From contig NC_049985.1 of the NCBI RefSeq assembly GCF_000003815.2, forward strand, positions 24,042,939 to 24,106,938: a DNA stretch of 64,000 nt, given 5' to 3'. A program made the translations under genes and the position numbers. Under the pieces are notes generated by a model. It worked only from the letters and a program-made list of their open reading frames with translations, had not been told where the DNA came from and made no database searches. Below are positions 52,120 through 64,000 of this stretch, piece by piece. The DNA comes from Branchiostoma floridae (taxonomy: Eukaryota > Chordata > Leptocardii > Amphioxiformes > Branchiostomatidae). Within the stretch, counting starts at the first letter, position 1. Each line of letters opens with the position of its first letter.

Positions 52120-52410
52120 GTATATAACGTTGACATCCCGTCTATATACTTTCCAAATGTTGTGTCACAAAATATATTGTATACAGCGAAATAACTCTGA
52201 TGCAATGTTAACCAAACGAAGAAGGAAACCGTGAAAATTTGTAAAAACAAGAAAACTACTGACAACACATTATAACTGAGGTACCAAGTTGGTCGAGGGT
52301 AAAAACTGGTGTTTTGTAATGTCGGCAGTTGACTTTTCCATTCATTATTGATAATTACAAACAATTCACGAAACAGACCAATCGCACTAGAGTCCTATGT
52401 ACGTAGATTA
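52120..52410. repeat. Diverged duplicate of 53830-54140
   Basis: Shared order of GTCTATAT--TTTCC-AATGTTGT, ACAACACATT-AA--GAGGTACCA, ATTGATA-TACAAACAATTCAC and CTATGTACGTA. Whether this was ever coding is unclear. Confidence 0.45.
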
Positions 52411-53829
52411 TGTTTTGGTTCAGTGTTTTATCGTCCCCTTGCAATGCTTCAAAATAGCGGGAGTACCGTACACTTCAAATCTTCGCTTCCTGGCCGGTTG
52501 TTCTCCTGTCCGAGTAACATACCAACAGTGCCCGGTGTGGTTTGTTGTGTTAGAACTATAGTCAGAGTGAACATTCTGTAGAGGAAACATTCGACATCGT
52601 ATACTACACGTATGTTGTCACTATTTTTATTGTTCTGTAAGCTTGGGATATCAAAATAAATACCAAAACCTACATTATATTCCTTTTAATGAAGATGTAA
52701 TGATTTGAAATGTTCGTTATGTTTTTGGATATAATATGTAACATTTGAATGTAATGATATCGAAATTGAACATGGAATTCTATATGTGGATGCCCTCTTC
52801 TAACTGTCTTAGGAAAGAAAGCGTTCCTTTGCGTTTGATGATTGTCTCTCCAAATATTGTTTGGTTTACAAAATGTTGTAAGAGAAGAAAATTCTGCTGA
52901 AGGTATGGGTCAGAGAGGCTTGCAATGTTTTACGTATGACATATAACGATATATTTAATTATTTCTTTAATAGAAAAAAATCACCACGACGTCGACCTAT
53001 TCCAACATTCCCACATTCATTGGTGAACAGAGAGCAACTATCACAGTACAGAGAGCAAAGATCACAGAGCTTACAAATTAGGGAAAAAAGCTTGCTAAAA
53101 AGGAAACCAAACCCAACTTGGATAGCCTAGATATAGGCAAAATCTAGTATTTGTTTTTGGGTCTTATAGTCATGAAATGTTGATCAAATGTCCTTCGTCA
53201 CATGTATATTTTCCCGTGTTCCTATCATATGCTTAACATTGAAATTTGCCTTCGGGCATGAACAAAATGGAATGCCTGATTATCTATCAGTTGATACCTT
53301 TTTGTGACAGAGTATATACATACCATGAGTTCTTTGGTGTTTTATAGATGCTGCCCAACAAAAATATATATGCCTCGGCTCACGAAAGCCTTTCCTTAAA
53401 AAAACAAACTGAATCTTACACGCAGGTGATATCCAATGAAGATTACCTTTTCAATTTGAAGATAAGGAAACATGTTTCTTTATTTTTAAAACCAAATGTA
53501 GAGGGAAACGGGTTGAAAAAAAACATCTATTCGTGTAATGCTTGTGGTCGTTTCATTTTCTAATTCTTTTAGTTGATACTACAATTGACACGCAATTGAC
53601 ACGCAATTGACACTTATAAGTCAACACTTCTACAAAATGTTTATGGTAATACGTGGACGCTATAGACAGGACACAGTACATGTGTTCGGACAGCCAAATA
53701 ACAGTTTATTCTGTGTCATGACAAGCCTAATGTTACGAAGGCGCCGCCATCTTTGTTTCTAAAACACCTTGTACATCAGCCTTGCGAAACATGCATTCAT
53801 ACAAAACGTATTGTATGCAAGGATATGTT

Positions 53830-54140
53830 TGTGTATATAGCGATAATATCCAGTCTATATTTTCCCAATGTTGTACCGAAAAATGCATTGTGCGCAACTG
53901 GCGGAATTCTAATTCTAACAGCATTGAACAAACATCCAACAGAATCTACAACGAATTCTCTTGTATCTACAAGACAACAACAACAAGTCCTGTACATGAC
54001 TGATAACACATTGCAACAGAGGTACCATGCAGGTCAATGTTTAAAAGGTGTCTTGTTATTGTTGACTTTGTCCCTGACTATTGATAGATACAAACAATTC
54101 ACCAGCTGGTCCATAGTCCAATGTATGTACGTCACGTTTT
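53830..54140. repeat. Diverged duplicate of 52120-52410
   Basis: Second copy of the block described at 52120; about 1.7 kb apart, same orientation, with an internal expansion. Confidence 0.45.
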
Positions 54141-54580
54141 GAGACGGAAGACACAAGATTGCTGTAAATGAGGGAAAATTCGGTCGTTCTAGACTCAAAA
54201 CTGCTTTATGATAGCCTCCACTTGTGTTATATATCATGTACTTATAATCATTTTGCTGACCCGTTTATGAACCTATCAACATTTCAATCAAGTTACTTGT
54301 ATCTTTGATATGTTTTGTTTCTTGGGTAGGATGTTTAAAAATGGAGGTCCTCCGTTTTTGTGAAAAGATGCACCTTGAGTACATTAAAGAACAAGAGTTC
54401 GTAGACCTCAGGAGGGGTCATTTTCGGTGTGTACGGATCAAATAAATCTGTCTGGATATGCAGCTCGTACTCTTCAGTACAAACCTGGTGTGTTACGCCA
54501 TAAGGTGGTTTAGTGAATAGTGGGTATACAATGTAATCTTACATTACACAGACCCTTACCATTTTTGACATCCCTTATAT

Positions 54581-54784
54581 CCCCTTTCCACAAGGACGGC
54601 GCTGTCGCTCAACGAATTGTATAGAAAAGAAAAGAAACTAATTTACACTTTGTGTGTTTTGTTGTCTTCTCAGTCACACTTTTACGTTTTGTATGATATA
54701 CCCAGTGTGAAAGTGAAGGTTACACATACCCTATCTAGGTCGCAGTGAAAGCGCAGCGCGATCGCCGTCTAGTGGAAAGAGGGC
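54581..54784. mobile_element. MITE family B, full copy
   Basis: CCCCTTTCCACAAGGACGGC at the left and GAAAGCGCAGCGCGATCGCC plus GTCTAGTGGAAAG at the right. Confidence 0.8.
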
Positions 54785-55724
54785 CTTAGCATTGCGACAA
54801 CAAACAATCAACAATAGATGCTACCCACTAACGCTTGTTCTGATAGCTTTCAGTACCAAGGATAGGGCCAGTGTCGAACCACAGATACCATACGTTTTCC
54901 TATGATAACTCATACTAGCGGACGAGTTATATTTTATCTTAGTAACAAATCATTATCTGTTTAATTCTCTTGTACAAAAAGCGCACGTTTGCCGCAACGT
55001 TTGATTTGATCTAACAGTTATTTCTTTTCCTTATTTGTGGCTGTGAAAATGATAGAAATTGACCATTATCATGGTTACACTTCTGCATACTGCAAAACAA
55101 AATCAGTCAAGGAGAAAATACATTACATAATTCTATATGAAAAATGCTTGAAGCTGCCAAATAGGTTGCAATTGACCTACTGAAAATTCCACTATCATTA
55201 AAAAAAAGACATTAGTGCATGTAAGTAAAGATACAACGTAAGTTTCCTGCATTTTTGTATCGAACATGTTCCAAACTTGCTCTTGTGATTTGATTAGCAA
55301 GTTGGTCTTCGCTGTTTCGTTATCTTTTCTCCAAATATCCTAATCGAAAATACATATCACAATAAGAATAGGTTAAGTATGATAAATGAATATGGAATCA
55401 ATTATTCAAAGGAAGAATTAGAATTTGGAGAGTATATAGTTGGGTTCACAATTTTGGTCGTTATGCCATAGGTATTATTATAATAGCACGTACCGGGGAT
55501 AAAATGGTACAATGCTTATGTGTTGATAACCCACGTGGAATGCTTGGCAAGAAGGAAGACACTTTTGACGAAAAATTACGACCAAAATTTATCTATAACG
55601 TTCTTTTTATAAACTTCCGTTCGTACGTTAGTTCGGACCATTGTAATGTCTAGTTTTTGTCACAATAGACAGTAAGTTTTCCTGCTATTTCAGTAGAAGG
55701 ATATATTTTTAAAGGGAGGGGTTG

Positions 55725-55930
55725 CTAGCCCTTACCTTTTAACGTACTAGAGGCACCTCCTCGAACATGGAAAACCATTTTACTTCCCTCCGAAATACGA
55801 GTGCGGCCCTAACAACGATGCCCCGTCCAGAATTAGAACCGAGGTTTCGCAGTTACAAACTTCATGTTATCTAAACAATGAGCTCAATTGTGAGACTGCT
55901 ACCACTTGAGCTACAGGGACATCCTGCTTA
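55725..55930 (-). mobile_element. tRNA-headed SINE
   Basis: Minus strand: GTCCCTGTAGCTCAAGTGGTAGCAGTC (A box), GGTTCTAATTCTGG (B box-like), tail GAGGAGGTGCCTCTAGTACG. Same family as 15544-15790. Confidence 0.65.
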
Positions 55931-55997
55931 AAAATGCACGTAAATTTAATTTGTTTCAAGAGATAAGAAAATATAAACAACAGCAATCCTGCAACGA

Positions 55998-56199
55998 TAG
56001 TTTACTTTTATCCGCGGGGTAACCTATATCCATTGCCTTTTAAACATTGTATTTTGTGGTACCAAGTCTACGAACGGTGGTTTCAAATTGCAATATTTTG
56101 ATGATAATGTATTTGAACCACAGTCCGTGAACTTGATCTTCCTGAATACATGTGGTTGAAAACAACGGATATAGGTTACCCCCGGATAAAGGTGAACTA
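55998..56199. mobile_element. MITE family A, full copy
   Basis: TAGTTTACTTTTATCCGCGG and CCCGGATAAAGGTGAACTA, inner GGTGGTTTCAAATTGCAATA. Confidence 0.82.
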
Positions 56200-56779
56200 G
56201 CGTGACGTAGTGTTTATTACCAGGCACCAGTACGCGATTCAAGCCTTCTTTTCCGTACAGACCCAGCTGTAAGCTTAAGACACACGCTCCCTTCTTCTCC
56301 ATCAAACTTTAAAAAGATCGATAGCAGTTGAAGTATCCGGCTAAGGTAATTTTCGACCGGAACGTGAGAAGGGATCCGGCGGGGAAGCGTGGCCTATTCC
56401 CGGCCGTAATTCCTCCCTCATTCCGCTCGGCTCTCCTCGACACGGGCACGCAAAGCTACCTCATAACTATTTAATAAGAACGAGGACTCATCACACACAG
56501 ACTTAATTAACTCCCCACAGTGCTTAAGGTCTTCAAAGACGCAGGGTTAATGTTAACAAAACCCGGCCCCAATGGGGACTACACGGACTAGATTGGGAAG
56601 TAAGAGAGTGACTTATCCCGGATAGGGGGTTGTTTGGACGGAGGATTCTGACCATTGACGAAGAGAGATGTGCGAGTCCGGCACGGAATCTTCTTGTAAA
56701 TGTTTTATACGCGCGATACATGCGCTGCTTTATCGTCTTGGTGCGATTTTGTAGAGGAATTTTGGGGCTTGGCATTTGC

Positions 56780-57000
56780 GGGGTTGTATGTGTGGCGTGT
56801 ATGGCCCGGAAGTCAGAGGTTCTGGGTTTGAACTACCAATCTTGTGCCCTTTGGAAAAGAATTTTTACACAACTTTCGATAATTTTCTGAGTACCTTGCT
56901 TCGGTTGGGACCGTCCCTTGGATAGGGCGTTAAATGGAGGTCCCGTATTGAAGGAGAGCCACACTTCAAGTACGTTGAAGAACCCGCCAGACGTGAAAGA
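56780..57000 (+). mobile_element. SINE
   Basis: GGGTTTGAACTACCAATC, CTTGTGCCCTTTGGAAAAG, GGTTGGGACCGTCCCTTGG and GCGTTAAATGGAGGTCCCG parallel the copy at 5-330. Confidence 0.6.
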
Positions 57001-57174
57001 TAAATGATAGTTAAATCTTAGATCCACAGGATATTGTAAATTCACGTATATTGTTTGTGGAGTTTTGTAGTTTGAAGTAAGCATACGAAAGTCTCTATAC
57101 TTTTTGTACAACAAAACTGCTTTCCTTCGTTCCTTCTGTCTGTCTATAGTTTTCGTTATTATGCATGAATGTCG

Positions 57175-57405
57175 TGGAGCCGTGTGGCTTGATTGTAGGG
57201 TGCTAAGCCCAGAACCAAGATGTCCTGGGTTCTTGTAATACTACTATCTTGTGCATGCATGTCCCACGACTTTTCTTTCTATAAGGTGTAGAAATCAGTA
57301 CTAGACTTAGGTTCGGGAGGTAAAAGGCAGTAGGAGTAAAGTTAAGTTAAGACGGTTGGGCTCCGCCTTCCCAATACATAGGCTATTGGGCTATCTTTAC
57401 CTTTA
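57175..57405 (+). mobile_element. SINE
   Basis: GTGTGGCTTGATTGTAGGGTGC head, GTCCCACGACTTTTC, GACTTAGGTTCGGGAGG and a GGGCTCCGCCTTCCCAAT tail, matching 23003-23125. Confidence 0.55.
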
Positions 57406-57544
57406 AATAGGCATATCATTTCATGCTAGATCGGCTAGTTTGCCAAATACCAACACGTATCTCATGCGTTACAAGACTAGCTGTCCCCTAGTTTGATTCC
57501 ATCAAAGAATATATGTTCCATGGCTTTGTTTATCAGGTACTAAC

Positions 57545-57770
57545 AATATTTGTGATGGTATTCAGCATCAAGGACAGATGCTATGTCACACTATACTAGT
57601 AGTTATCGCAGCGCATTCCTTTGTTAACTGTTGTTAATTGTTGTACTATATAGCCCCCAAATCATGCAACGTTTACCGTCCCCGTGTTATTTGTGATGGC
57701 TTTCAGCACCAAGGACAGATGCTATGTCACACTATAGTTATCGCAGCGCATTCCTTTGTTAACTCATACT
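57545..57770. repeat. ~140-bp direct duplication
   Basis: ATTTGTGATGG, TTCAGCA-CAAGGACAGATGC, TATGTCACACTAT and AGTTATCGCAGCGCATTCC, TTTGTTAACT occur in both halves. Confidence 0.85.
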
Positions 57771-57774
57771 TGCA

Positions 57775-59085
57775 AACTTACGTTTTTACTTTGTAGCAAA
57801 CAATTCTCTGTCGAACAATCTTTTGTACAAAATATCAGTTTTGCTAAATATGGGCACTAACCACTGAACTACGCACGCTACAAGACGATTTGCAATATAC
57901 GTAACGTGTTACAACGTTTATAATACCCGTCTACTAAACGACACTGCCTAACTTAGAACCGCATTACACGCATAAACTTAGCCCTGTTTTCTTTATTTCT
58001 GCGTGTTTTCTACGTAACAGAGTCGGGTTTTTCATGGTTGGTCTCGCTAAAAACTCCCGCGGTGCTTGGTGAAATATTCCCCGCTGTGATACCGGTCCTG
58101 TACCGGTGCATATACACGGTGGTGTACTGGTGAAATAGGAAATCGGTTTGGGTTATTTTGTTTGTGTGTCGTGGCTCTTTCTTAGTTTCTACTAGTCTTT
58201 CTGATGTTGCGCCCGTTCTAGATCTTTTAGCTTCTGTGTACAAGGGGCCTAACTTTTCTACATGCCAATCTCATAGGCTGTTCCTATTCTTGAGGTCCCG
58301 AGCCATAGCTTCTGTGTCTTTCCAACGCTCTATGGGGTGTCTTTGTTTTTGAAACTCCTAACTGTAGACTTTATAGATCTTTAGTATGTGGTGGTCTCGC
58401 TATCACGTACAACGTACCAACGACCTTAGCCTTCGTATCCGGATATGGCTTCGACAATGGAATGCTCTAGCCCAAGTCTAGCTCTGATTTCGTCATTTAC
58501 AATTACTAGTATGCGTAGAGCTACAAAGAAACCTGCATCGTTAGAAAAAGTAGAAAGAAAGCAGAAATGGTTTCAAAACGTACACCAACAAAATAAACCC
58601 GATCGACTAATCTGCGTTGGGATTAGTGTATTGTCGGTGATTGGTTAGCGAGATTACAACCAGTGGGCAGGATTATTCTGGATTAGTCAAGACCTTCTAA
58701 GCTTAACTTAAGCTTAATCCACAAACAAAATACCACGTTAAAATCAATCGTTTCTCTTATTTTCAATATGCTCAATGTGTATGAAGATATGAGTGTTTAT
58801 ACATAAACATACACATAATATGGTCTTCACTGAATTTGTAACCATTAATGTTACACCATGATTTGGCAGAAAATCGTAGATTGCGTTCTGATATATTAGG
58901 TAGGAAAAGCTATGTAATATTTTCACAGTATATAGGTCAATACATCCATGTGGTATTGATAAAACAATATTCGCTGAGGTCAGCTTAAAGTTATGAGATA
59001 TAGCCTGACATAAATGCGTGACCGTATATTGTTATCGAAACCCGATAAAACACAGATGCGTTCTTTTCCCTACACACACATAAGC
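57775..59085. other. Spacer, nothing recognised
   Basis: About 1.3 kb without a supportable exon, RNA gene or repeat family. Confidence 0.4.
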
Positions 59086-59198
59086 ACACAATCACACTCA
59101 CACATAATCATACAATCACACACACACACACACACACAATTTTCTTTCTCTTTTTCCTTCTCTTCCTCTCTCTGTCTTTCTTTCTCCCTCCTCCCCCC

Positions 59199-59271
<73 letters not shown>

Positions 59272-59272
59272 G
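59080..59272. repeat. Compound microsatellite (CA)n then (CT)n
   Basis: CA/ACTCACA-rich run at 59080-59140, then CT/TTTC run to 59272. Open frames here are artefacts. Confidence 0.95.
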
Positions 59273-60056
59273 CATTACCTTCTTGGCGAATGTATTATAC
59301 GTATAAACTTAAATGACTTATAGTAACAGAAATGACACAAAACGAACAGACACAAACCATATACAATTCAACTCTACCATGTACCAAACGCACCTCAGTC
59401 CAATGAAATAACCCCTATACTAAAGTGGTAGTTATGTCATATGCCAGCATACATGTACGTAACAGATGTTCAGCATAGATTCAATGTCCACGTTTAATTT
59501 CAAAGCGTCTATCATCAATGCGGCTTAATCAAGTGTATATTCATTCTGTGTACCTTTCATTATTAAATCGTAAGTATCATTATTACATCAATTGGTATAA
59601 TTTGTGTCACGATTCGTCCATTAACAACTATTGTTCAGCGCGTGTATGGTTGGTCTCATATGGAAGTAAAATTAAATGCGATCCGTTGGCGCCCCCCTCC
59701 CCCCTTTTGAATAAGTCATTCCTAATTTCACGAATCGTTCGCGGTAACGGCTAGGTGGCCACCAGATTGACACCTCTGCGAGTTTCTGGTAGCGGGAGGG
59801 AAGTGCTCCATCTAGGTTCTTGCCTTTGGCCATTTCACGGTTCAGGACGGGACAGATTCGGAATTTTCCGGTGCCGCGAAGGGTAACTGATGGATGGATG
59901 GATAGGGCGACGTTTTGAACGCTGGCGTCGAGTAGGCGCGTTCATAAAGTTTCACGATCGGAAAAAAAATAATGTAAACTGTCTTCCTGTCTGCCTTTCC
60001 TTTATGGTCTTCACTGAATTTGTGGCTGGCCCTAGCGGAAAAGGACTAAAGCTGAT

Positions 60057-60510
60057 ACCCCTTTTCCAGTAGGACGGCGCTCTCGCCGCGCTCTTTCTGC
60101 GAAATTTGACACAGTTGTACGTAAAGTAGGGAACCGTTTTTGTCGTCTTTTAAGGTCTCACTGCACTTGGGGCACCGGTGCGGCACTGCGGGATTCGAAA
60201 GATTGCTTAAAGAATTTCAGGGATAAAGAATGAATTTTCTTACGTTTTGTCTATTTTGATGTCTTCTAAGTCATACTTTTACGTATTACGAAACATTTCA
60301 ATTTAAGAAAAAACTCGGCAAAAATAACAATGACAATTACAACAAAAATAACAACAGTACCGCACCGGTGCCCCAAGTGCAGAGAGATACCACATTAAGC
60401 CACACTTTTACATTTGGTAGGATTTACCTACCCAGTATAAAGTCGACGGATACACACGTCCATGTTAGGTCACAGTGAGAGCGCAGCGCGATCGCCGTCC
60501 AGGGGAAAGT
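60057..60510. mobile_element. MITE family B copy split by a second MITE
   Basis: TTTTCCAGTAGGACGGCGCTC at the left and GAGCGCAGCGCGATCGCCGTC at the right, but 454 bp apart; the extra length is the element at 60154-60394. Confidence 0.8.
60154..60394. mobile_element. Nested MITE flanked by TTAA
   Basis: Inverted ends GCACTTGGGGCACCGGTGCGG and CCGCACCGGTGCCCCAAGTGC, bounded by TTAA on both sides (60150-60153 and 60395-60398), as for piggyBac-type insertion. Related ends are near 63330-63350 and 63925-63945. Confidence 0.7.
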
Positions 60511-60515
60511 GTAAT

Positions 60516-62014
60516 TGATTGACGTTGATTGACAGACAACACAACGTTACTAGTCACAGCAAGGAGGTCGGTCACAGTTACAGATCTCTCCCCCTTCTAT
60601 TTATGTTCTCTATTTAATTCTTGACCATCAAGACAAAGGCTAAAGCTTACTCTCCAAGCAGAGGTTAGGTTTGTTTCGTTTTAAAAATCTTAGGCATTTT
60701 TATTAGGCTATCTATTTCTTTATGTTTTCTTTATGTTTTGTGTCTCATTTAAACATCTGCCGGCGTCGAAGCATCAATACCTTATAGGCTAGTGGGCAAA
60801 AAAAGGAAACTGACAAAGCAGAAAGCCCGACAAAACGCCAAAAACTATGAAGAAAAAAACAGACCGGAACCTAACATCTGCTTGGAAAGTTGCTATGGCT
60901 ACCGGTACTTGATTGACAGGTGCCCAGGACGATACATCAGACCAAAATGACACGTTTTATGAATTTTGCAAGCTTTAAACAGTACTTCATCAATGTACGC
61001 TTCTGCCGTATTTCATGGTTCAGATCCGCGCATATTATTTGATTGACAGCTTACAATGACAACAAGAACGAAGATGACACTAACGTCGAAATAATTACAG
61101 TGCCATGGGGGTCAGGATTGATAATATTCTTAACTGTTTATTTGCTAAATCATGCATGTACATTCTTAAAATACAAAATACTAATGTCTAATCAACCACG
61201 TTTACTATTACGGGGTGACTTCTTCTTTGCAGGCAGTGGTTGATGGACTGTCACACATTCGATCTGCAAAATGGGTGAGGTTTTGGTTTTTGTAGAAACG
61301 TTGTCTTTTTTATATCTCCTAAATGGTAAAATATCCGAGAAGTTGTGACAAATGTTTGAAATAATCTGTTTCCTTTGGTCACAAGGAGTTTACTGATAAA
61401 ATGTATCTCAATTCTAATTGTAGCTGCTACTTGCTATCGGCCACGGTAGCTACAAACTACCATTTAAGTTTTTTTGGGGGTCGACATCTTTTGGGAAGCA
61501 GTGGAAGACATCATCAGTAAATGTTTTTAAATTACGATGGGGTTTTGAAGGCCTCTTCAGAAATAAAGTTCTTCTTCTTCCGTACTGCCTAGCCTCTTTG
61601 CAGAGAGTTTTCCGCCGTTTTGGCATACAATAGTTGCAAATTCTTGATCCAATTTAAAAATCATCACAAGTAATATTCAATGAACAAAGACGTTCATACG
61701 AAATATACGCCCTTCTTATGTTATTTAACATTTGATATCACAAATCATACTTTCAATTCTTGATTCCTGCCACCAGCTAGCCAAGTTTATTTCCGACCAT
61801 GACTTAACATTAAACATGGCACGTTATTCGGATCCTGTAGAGCGACTCACCAAAATCGTTCTTTTGAAAACAGTCCAGAACAAAATTTTAAAAATGGACG
61901 TTCCACTGCAAGCCTTTATGCGGCCCATTATCGTACTTAATCTTCATTTTTCTAACTCCTAACCACCCAGCAAATATCATCAGGATCCATCCAAGGCGTG
62001 TTGAGTTATGTTGT

Positions 62015-62079
<65 letters not shown>

Positions 62080-62277
62080 CGCTCAGAAGTATAAACTTCT
62101 GTCGAAGGGAAGCATCGTCAATTATATACAAAAGTTTTAATTACGTCTGCAATCTTCTTCTCGAATGGACGCTCCGAATTGGCTGCCATGTTTACGACAC
62201 GGCACCCACCCTGTGTTCATCTGTCACAATCAACCCGAGTTTCACGGTCAGTTTCAAACGTGCAGTTTGATTGACAG
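60516..62277 (+). promoter_or_regulatory. Cluster of TGATTGACAG motifs (PBX-PREP/MEIS composite sites)
   Basis: Exact TGATTGACAG at 60526, 60910, 61040 and 62268, plus TGATTGAC at 60516, all on the same strand. The decamer is the known composite site for PBX with PREP/MEIS homeodomain proteins. No gene sits here; a distal enhancer is possible, but flanks of some copies resemble each other, so a repeat origin is not excluded. Confidence 0.4.
61990..62076. repeat. (CA)n microsatellite
   Basis: About 27 uninterrupted AC units from 62018, at the end of a retroelement-like tail (CCACCCAGCAAATATCATCAGG). Confidence 0.97.
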
Positions 62278-62637
62278 GTCCTATGGACGACGCGTGGCGG
62301 ACAAAACAAACAGGAGATTAGTTTCACAATGGGTGCTGATTAATACAGATGGAGAAACTGTCCGAGCGGGGAGAACCTTGTTAGCAGGGAAATGAGCGGC
62401 GCGTGCGGGGACCGGGACCCCGGCGGGGTGGAACGGCGGAGAGTGGCTCAAGTTGCAAGCTTACGGAATGGACCTTTTTATTCAATGATAGCCTTTATTG
62501 TACATTCATGCCCTATCATACAGGTATATAGATACAAGAGTCGCATTTGAATACATATGTTTATATTGAGAGGAGTTCTAATACTTATCTAAAACATGGG
62601 TTCTAAAACTACTCTTATACATAGGTTCGCCTCTTAA

Positions 62638-62947
62638 GCTAAGGGCACAACCCGCCGTACGTGCAATTTGTCCGTACGTTTCTTTTTGGGGGTGGGGGGT
62701 CCATGTTCGCCATTTATTTCTGAAAACGTCGGGAACTACTGGCAAGAGCAGGGAGGGAGTTCGTCAACGCACGACACACAAAGTTTTGCCTGCACGTAAA
62801 GTTCTACGCCGTGTCTGCGTGCTCAAAATTCCGCCGGATTCCCTACGAGTTCGTACGGAGGCGGTAATTAACACTTTATGATCCCTAAAAAGAGTTTTGG
62901 GCACGTAGATAGTACGTATTTGCACGTACGGCGGGTTGTGCCCTTAG
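62638..62947. mobile_element. MITE family C, copy 2
   Basis: GCTAAGGGCACAACCCGCCG and CGGCGGGTTGTGCCCTTAGC terminal inverted repeats; about 310 bp. It is inserted in the dispersed repeat 62480-63010. Confidence 0.85.
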
Positions 62948-62999
62948 CTTTAGTGATGTTGAGAATGTAGCTTGAGATATGTTTGCATAATGAAGTATG

Positions 63000-63940
63000 A
63001 TCAAACGAATAAGAAGAATACATTTTCAACACAAAGATTTAAAGTTACGTAATTATAACTTTGCTATAATATGACTAAAAAGAATATCTCTCGTTACTAT
63101 ATAAACTACAGTATAAGATAAATTAGGACTCATTTCAATCTTATTCAAGTTATAGAACTGACCAATTCTTTGCTCCAGGGGCGTGCGGTTGTGCCTTCTT
63201 GATTCGACAAAGTCAGAGTGCTCAATAAATTAATCTTCTGACGATTTGTGTTTTTTGTTGTAACTTCTATTCATACTTGCACGTTTGCATGAAAATCATG
63301 CAAAAGGGTAACACAAATTCAGCGTACCGCAGTCCAGTGAGATACCACCTTTAGTGATACAGACAGTTCGTATTGCTGATGAGTTTAGGCAAACTGATTT
63401 AACCTACCCCTATTTTCCACTAGACGGCGATGGCGCCGCGCTCACGATGTGACCTAAGTTAACACTAGTGCGTATATTCAAGTCCATACGAGCATGCGTA
63501 TTTGGCATCTTTTATCTTATAGCTAAAGTTTGTGAGTTTGTGGGAAAGATGTTGTTTCTTATTTGGCCATCCAATGTGTAGCCTGGTTATCGAACTGAAA
63601 ACTACTTCCTCTGTCACAAAATCTACCTAAATCAAAATAATGTCAATACGCAACTCATACGCAACTCATACTTGAATGTACGCACAAGTACAAACGGGGC
63701 CTTTTCGACGGCTGACACATCTGTGCGTATATCGAATCCGTATGTGTTTAATATTGACATTTCTTTGGCTTCGGTAAAAGTTTGCGGCCGAAGAAGTCTT
63801 TTTTCGGTTTGACACTGGGCTGTACAACGGTTGGATCACCGTAAAAATTTTCTGCGACCAATTGGCGACTAGCTGGCGACAGTTTCCGTTTGCCCTTCAC
63901 ATACAGTCGCCATAAGGCGCAATCCAGCTAGTGAGACACC
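63000..63940. other. Spacer with MITE fragments
   Basis: No gene seen. 63412-63460 resembles the left end of family B (TTCCACTAGACGGCGATGGC); 63330-63350 resembles the TTAA-MITE end. Confidence 0.4.
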
Positions 63941-63947
63941 CGCTTTA

Positions 63948-64000
63948 GCTAAGGGCAAACCCGCCGTACGTGCGATTTGTCCGTACGTTTTTTTGGGGGG
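63948..64000. mobile_element. MITE family C, copy 3, cut by the window end
   Basis: GCTAAGGGCAAACCCGCCG then CGTGCGATTTGTCCGTACG; only the left end is inside the window. Confidence 0.8.

Noticed and set aside
59014-59316. Ser/Leu-rich 100-residue open frame
   Set aside because: Generated by the CA/CT microsatellite.

Overview
The window is nuclear DNA from an intron-rich invertebrate, most likely a lancelet (Branchiostoma). Three things point there: a vertebrate-like, finely split gene structure; tRNA-headed SINEs and foldback MITEs (short DNA-transposon derivatives) packed into introns and intergenic DNA; and AT-rich, repeat-laden intergenic sequence. The species is inferred, not proven. 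Only two genes can be supported with confidence, both on the + strand.

Gene 1 (4,962-25,591) is a complete glycoside hydrolase family 31 (GH31) alpha-glucosidase. I joined it by eye from 24 coding exons, with all splice phases compatible, giving about 950 residues. It has a signal peptide, a trefoil domain, the full GH31 domain (nucleophile in DMNEP, acid/base Asp in GHWLGD) and a hydrophobic C-terminal tail that looks like a GPI-anchor signal. Two features stand out. Exon 16 exists as two same-length, same-phase copies only 52 bp apart (16a and 16b); they encode part of the substrate pocket and look mutually exclusive. The end of exon 20, including its 5' splice site, is reiterated as a roughly 77-bp minisatellite carrying 11 more donor copies in the following intron.

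Gene 2 (28,375-31,204) is a divergent Sox-family HMG-box transcription factor of about 419 residues in three coding exons, with two introns cutting the HMG box and its basic tail. Its last exon is preceded by a roughly 380-bp pure pyrimidine tract and contains a 33-bp repeat.

Region by region: 1-4,960 holds SINEs, one with a foldback inserted in it, and a minus-strand rolling-circle element of about 3.3 kb with a satellite core. 4,962-26,130 is the GH31 gene, with many introns colonised by MITEs, SINEs and tandem repeats. 26,130-28,370 is MITE-rich spacer. 28,375-31,311 is the Sox gene. 31.3-64 kb has no confident gene. It holds a head-to-tail array of three Helitron/Helentron-like elements (34.7-37.8 kb) inserted inside another member of the same superfamily, a further complete copy (39.3-40.15 kb), many tandem repeats, nested MITEs, SINEs, and a cluster of TGATTGACAG motifs (60.5-62.3 kb) that could be regulatory. 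Exon boundaries were read by eye from GT/AG sites and family conservation and have no transcript support.
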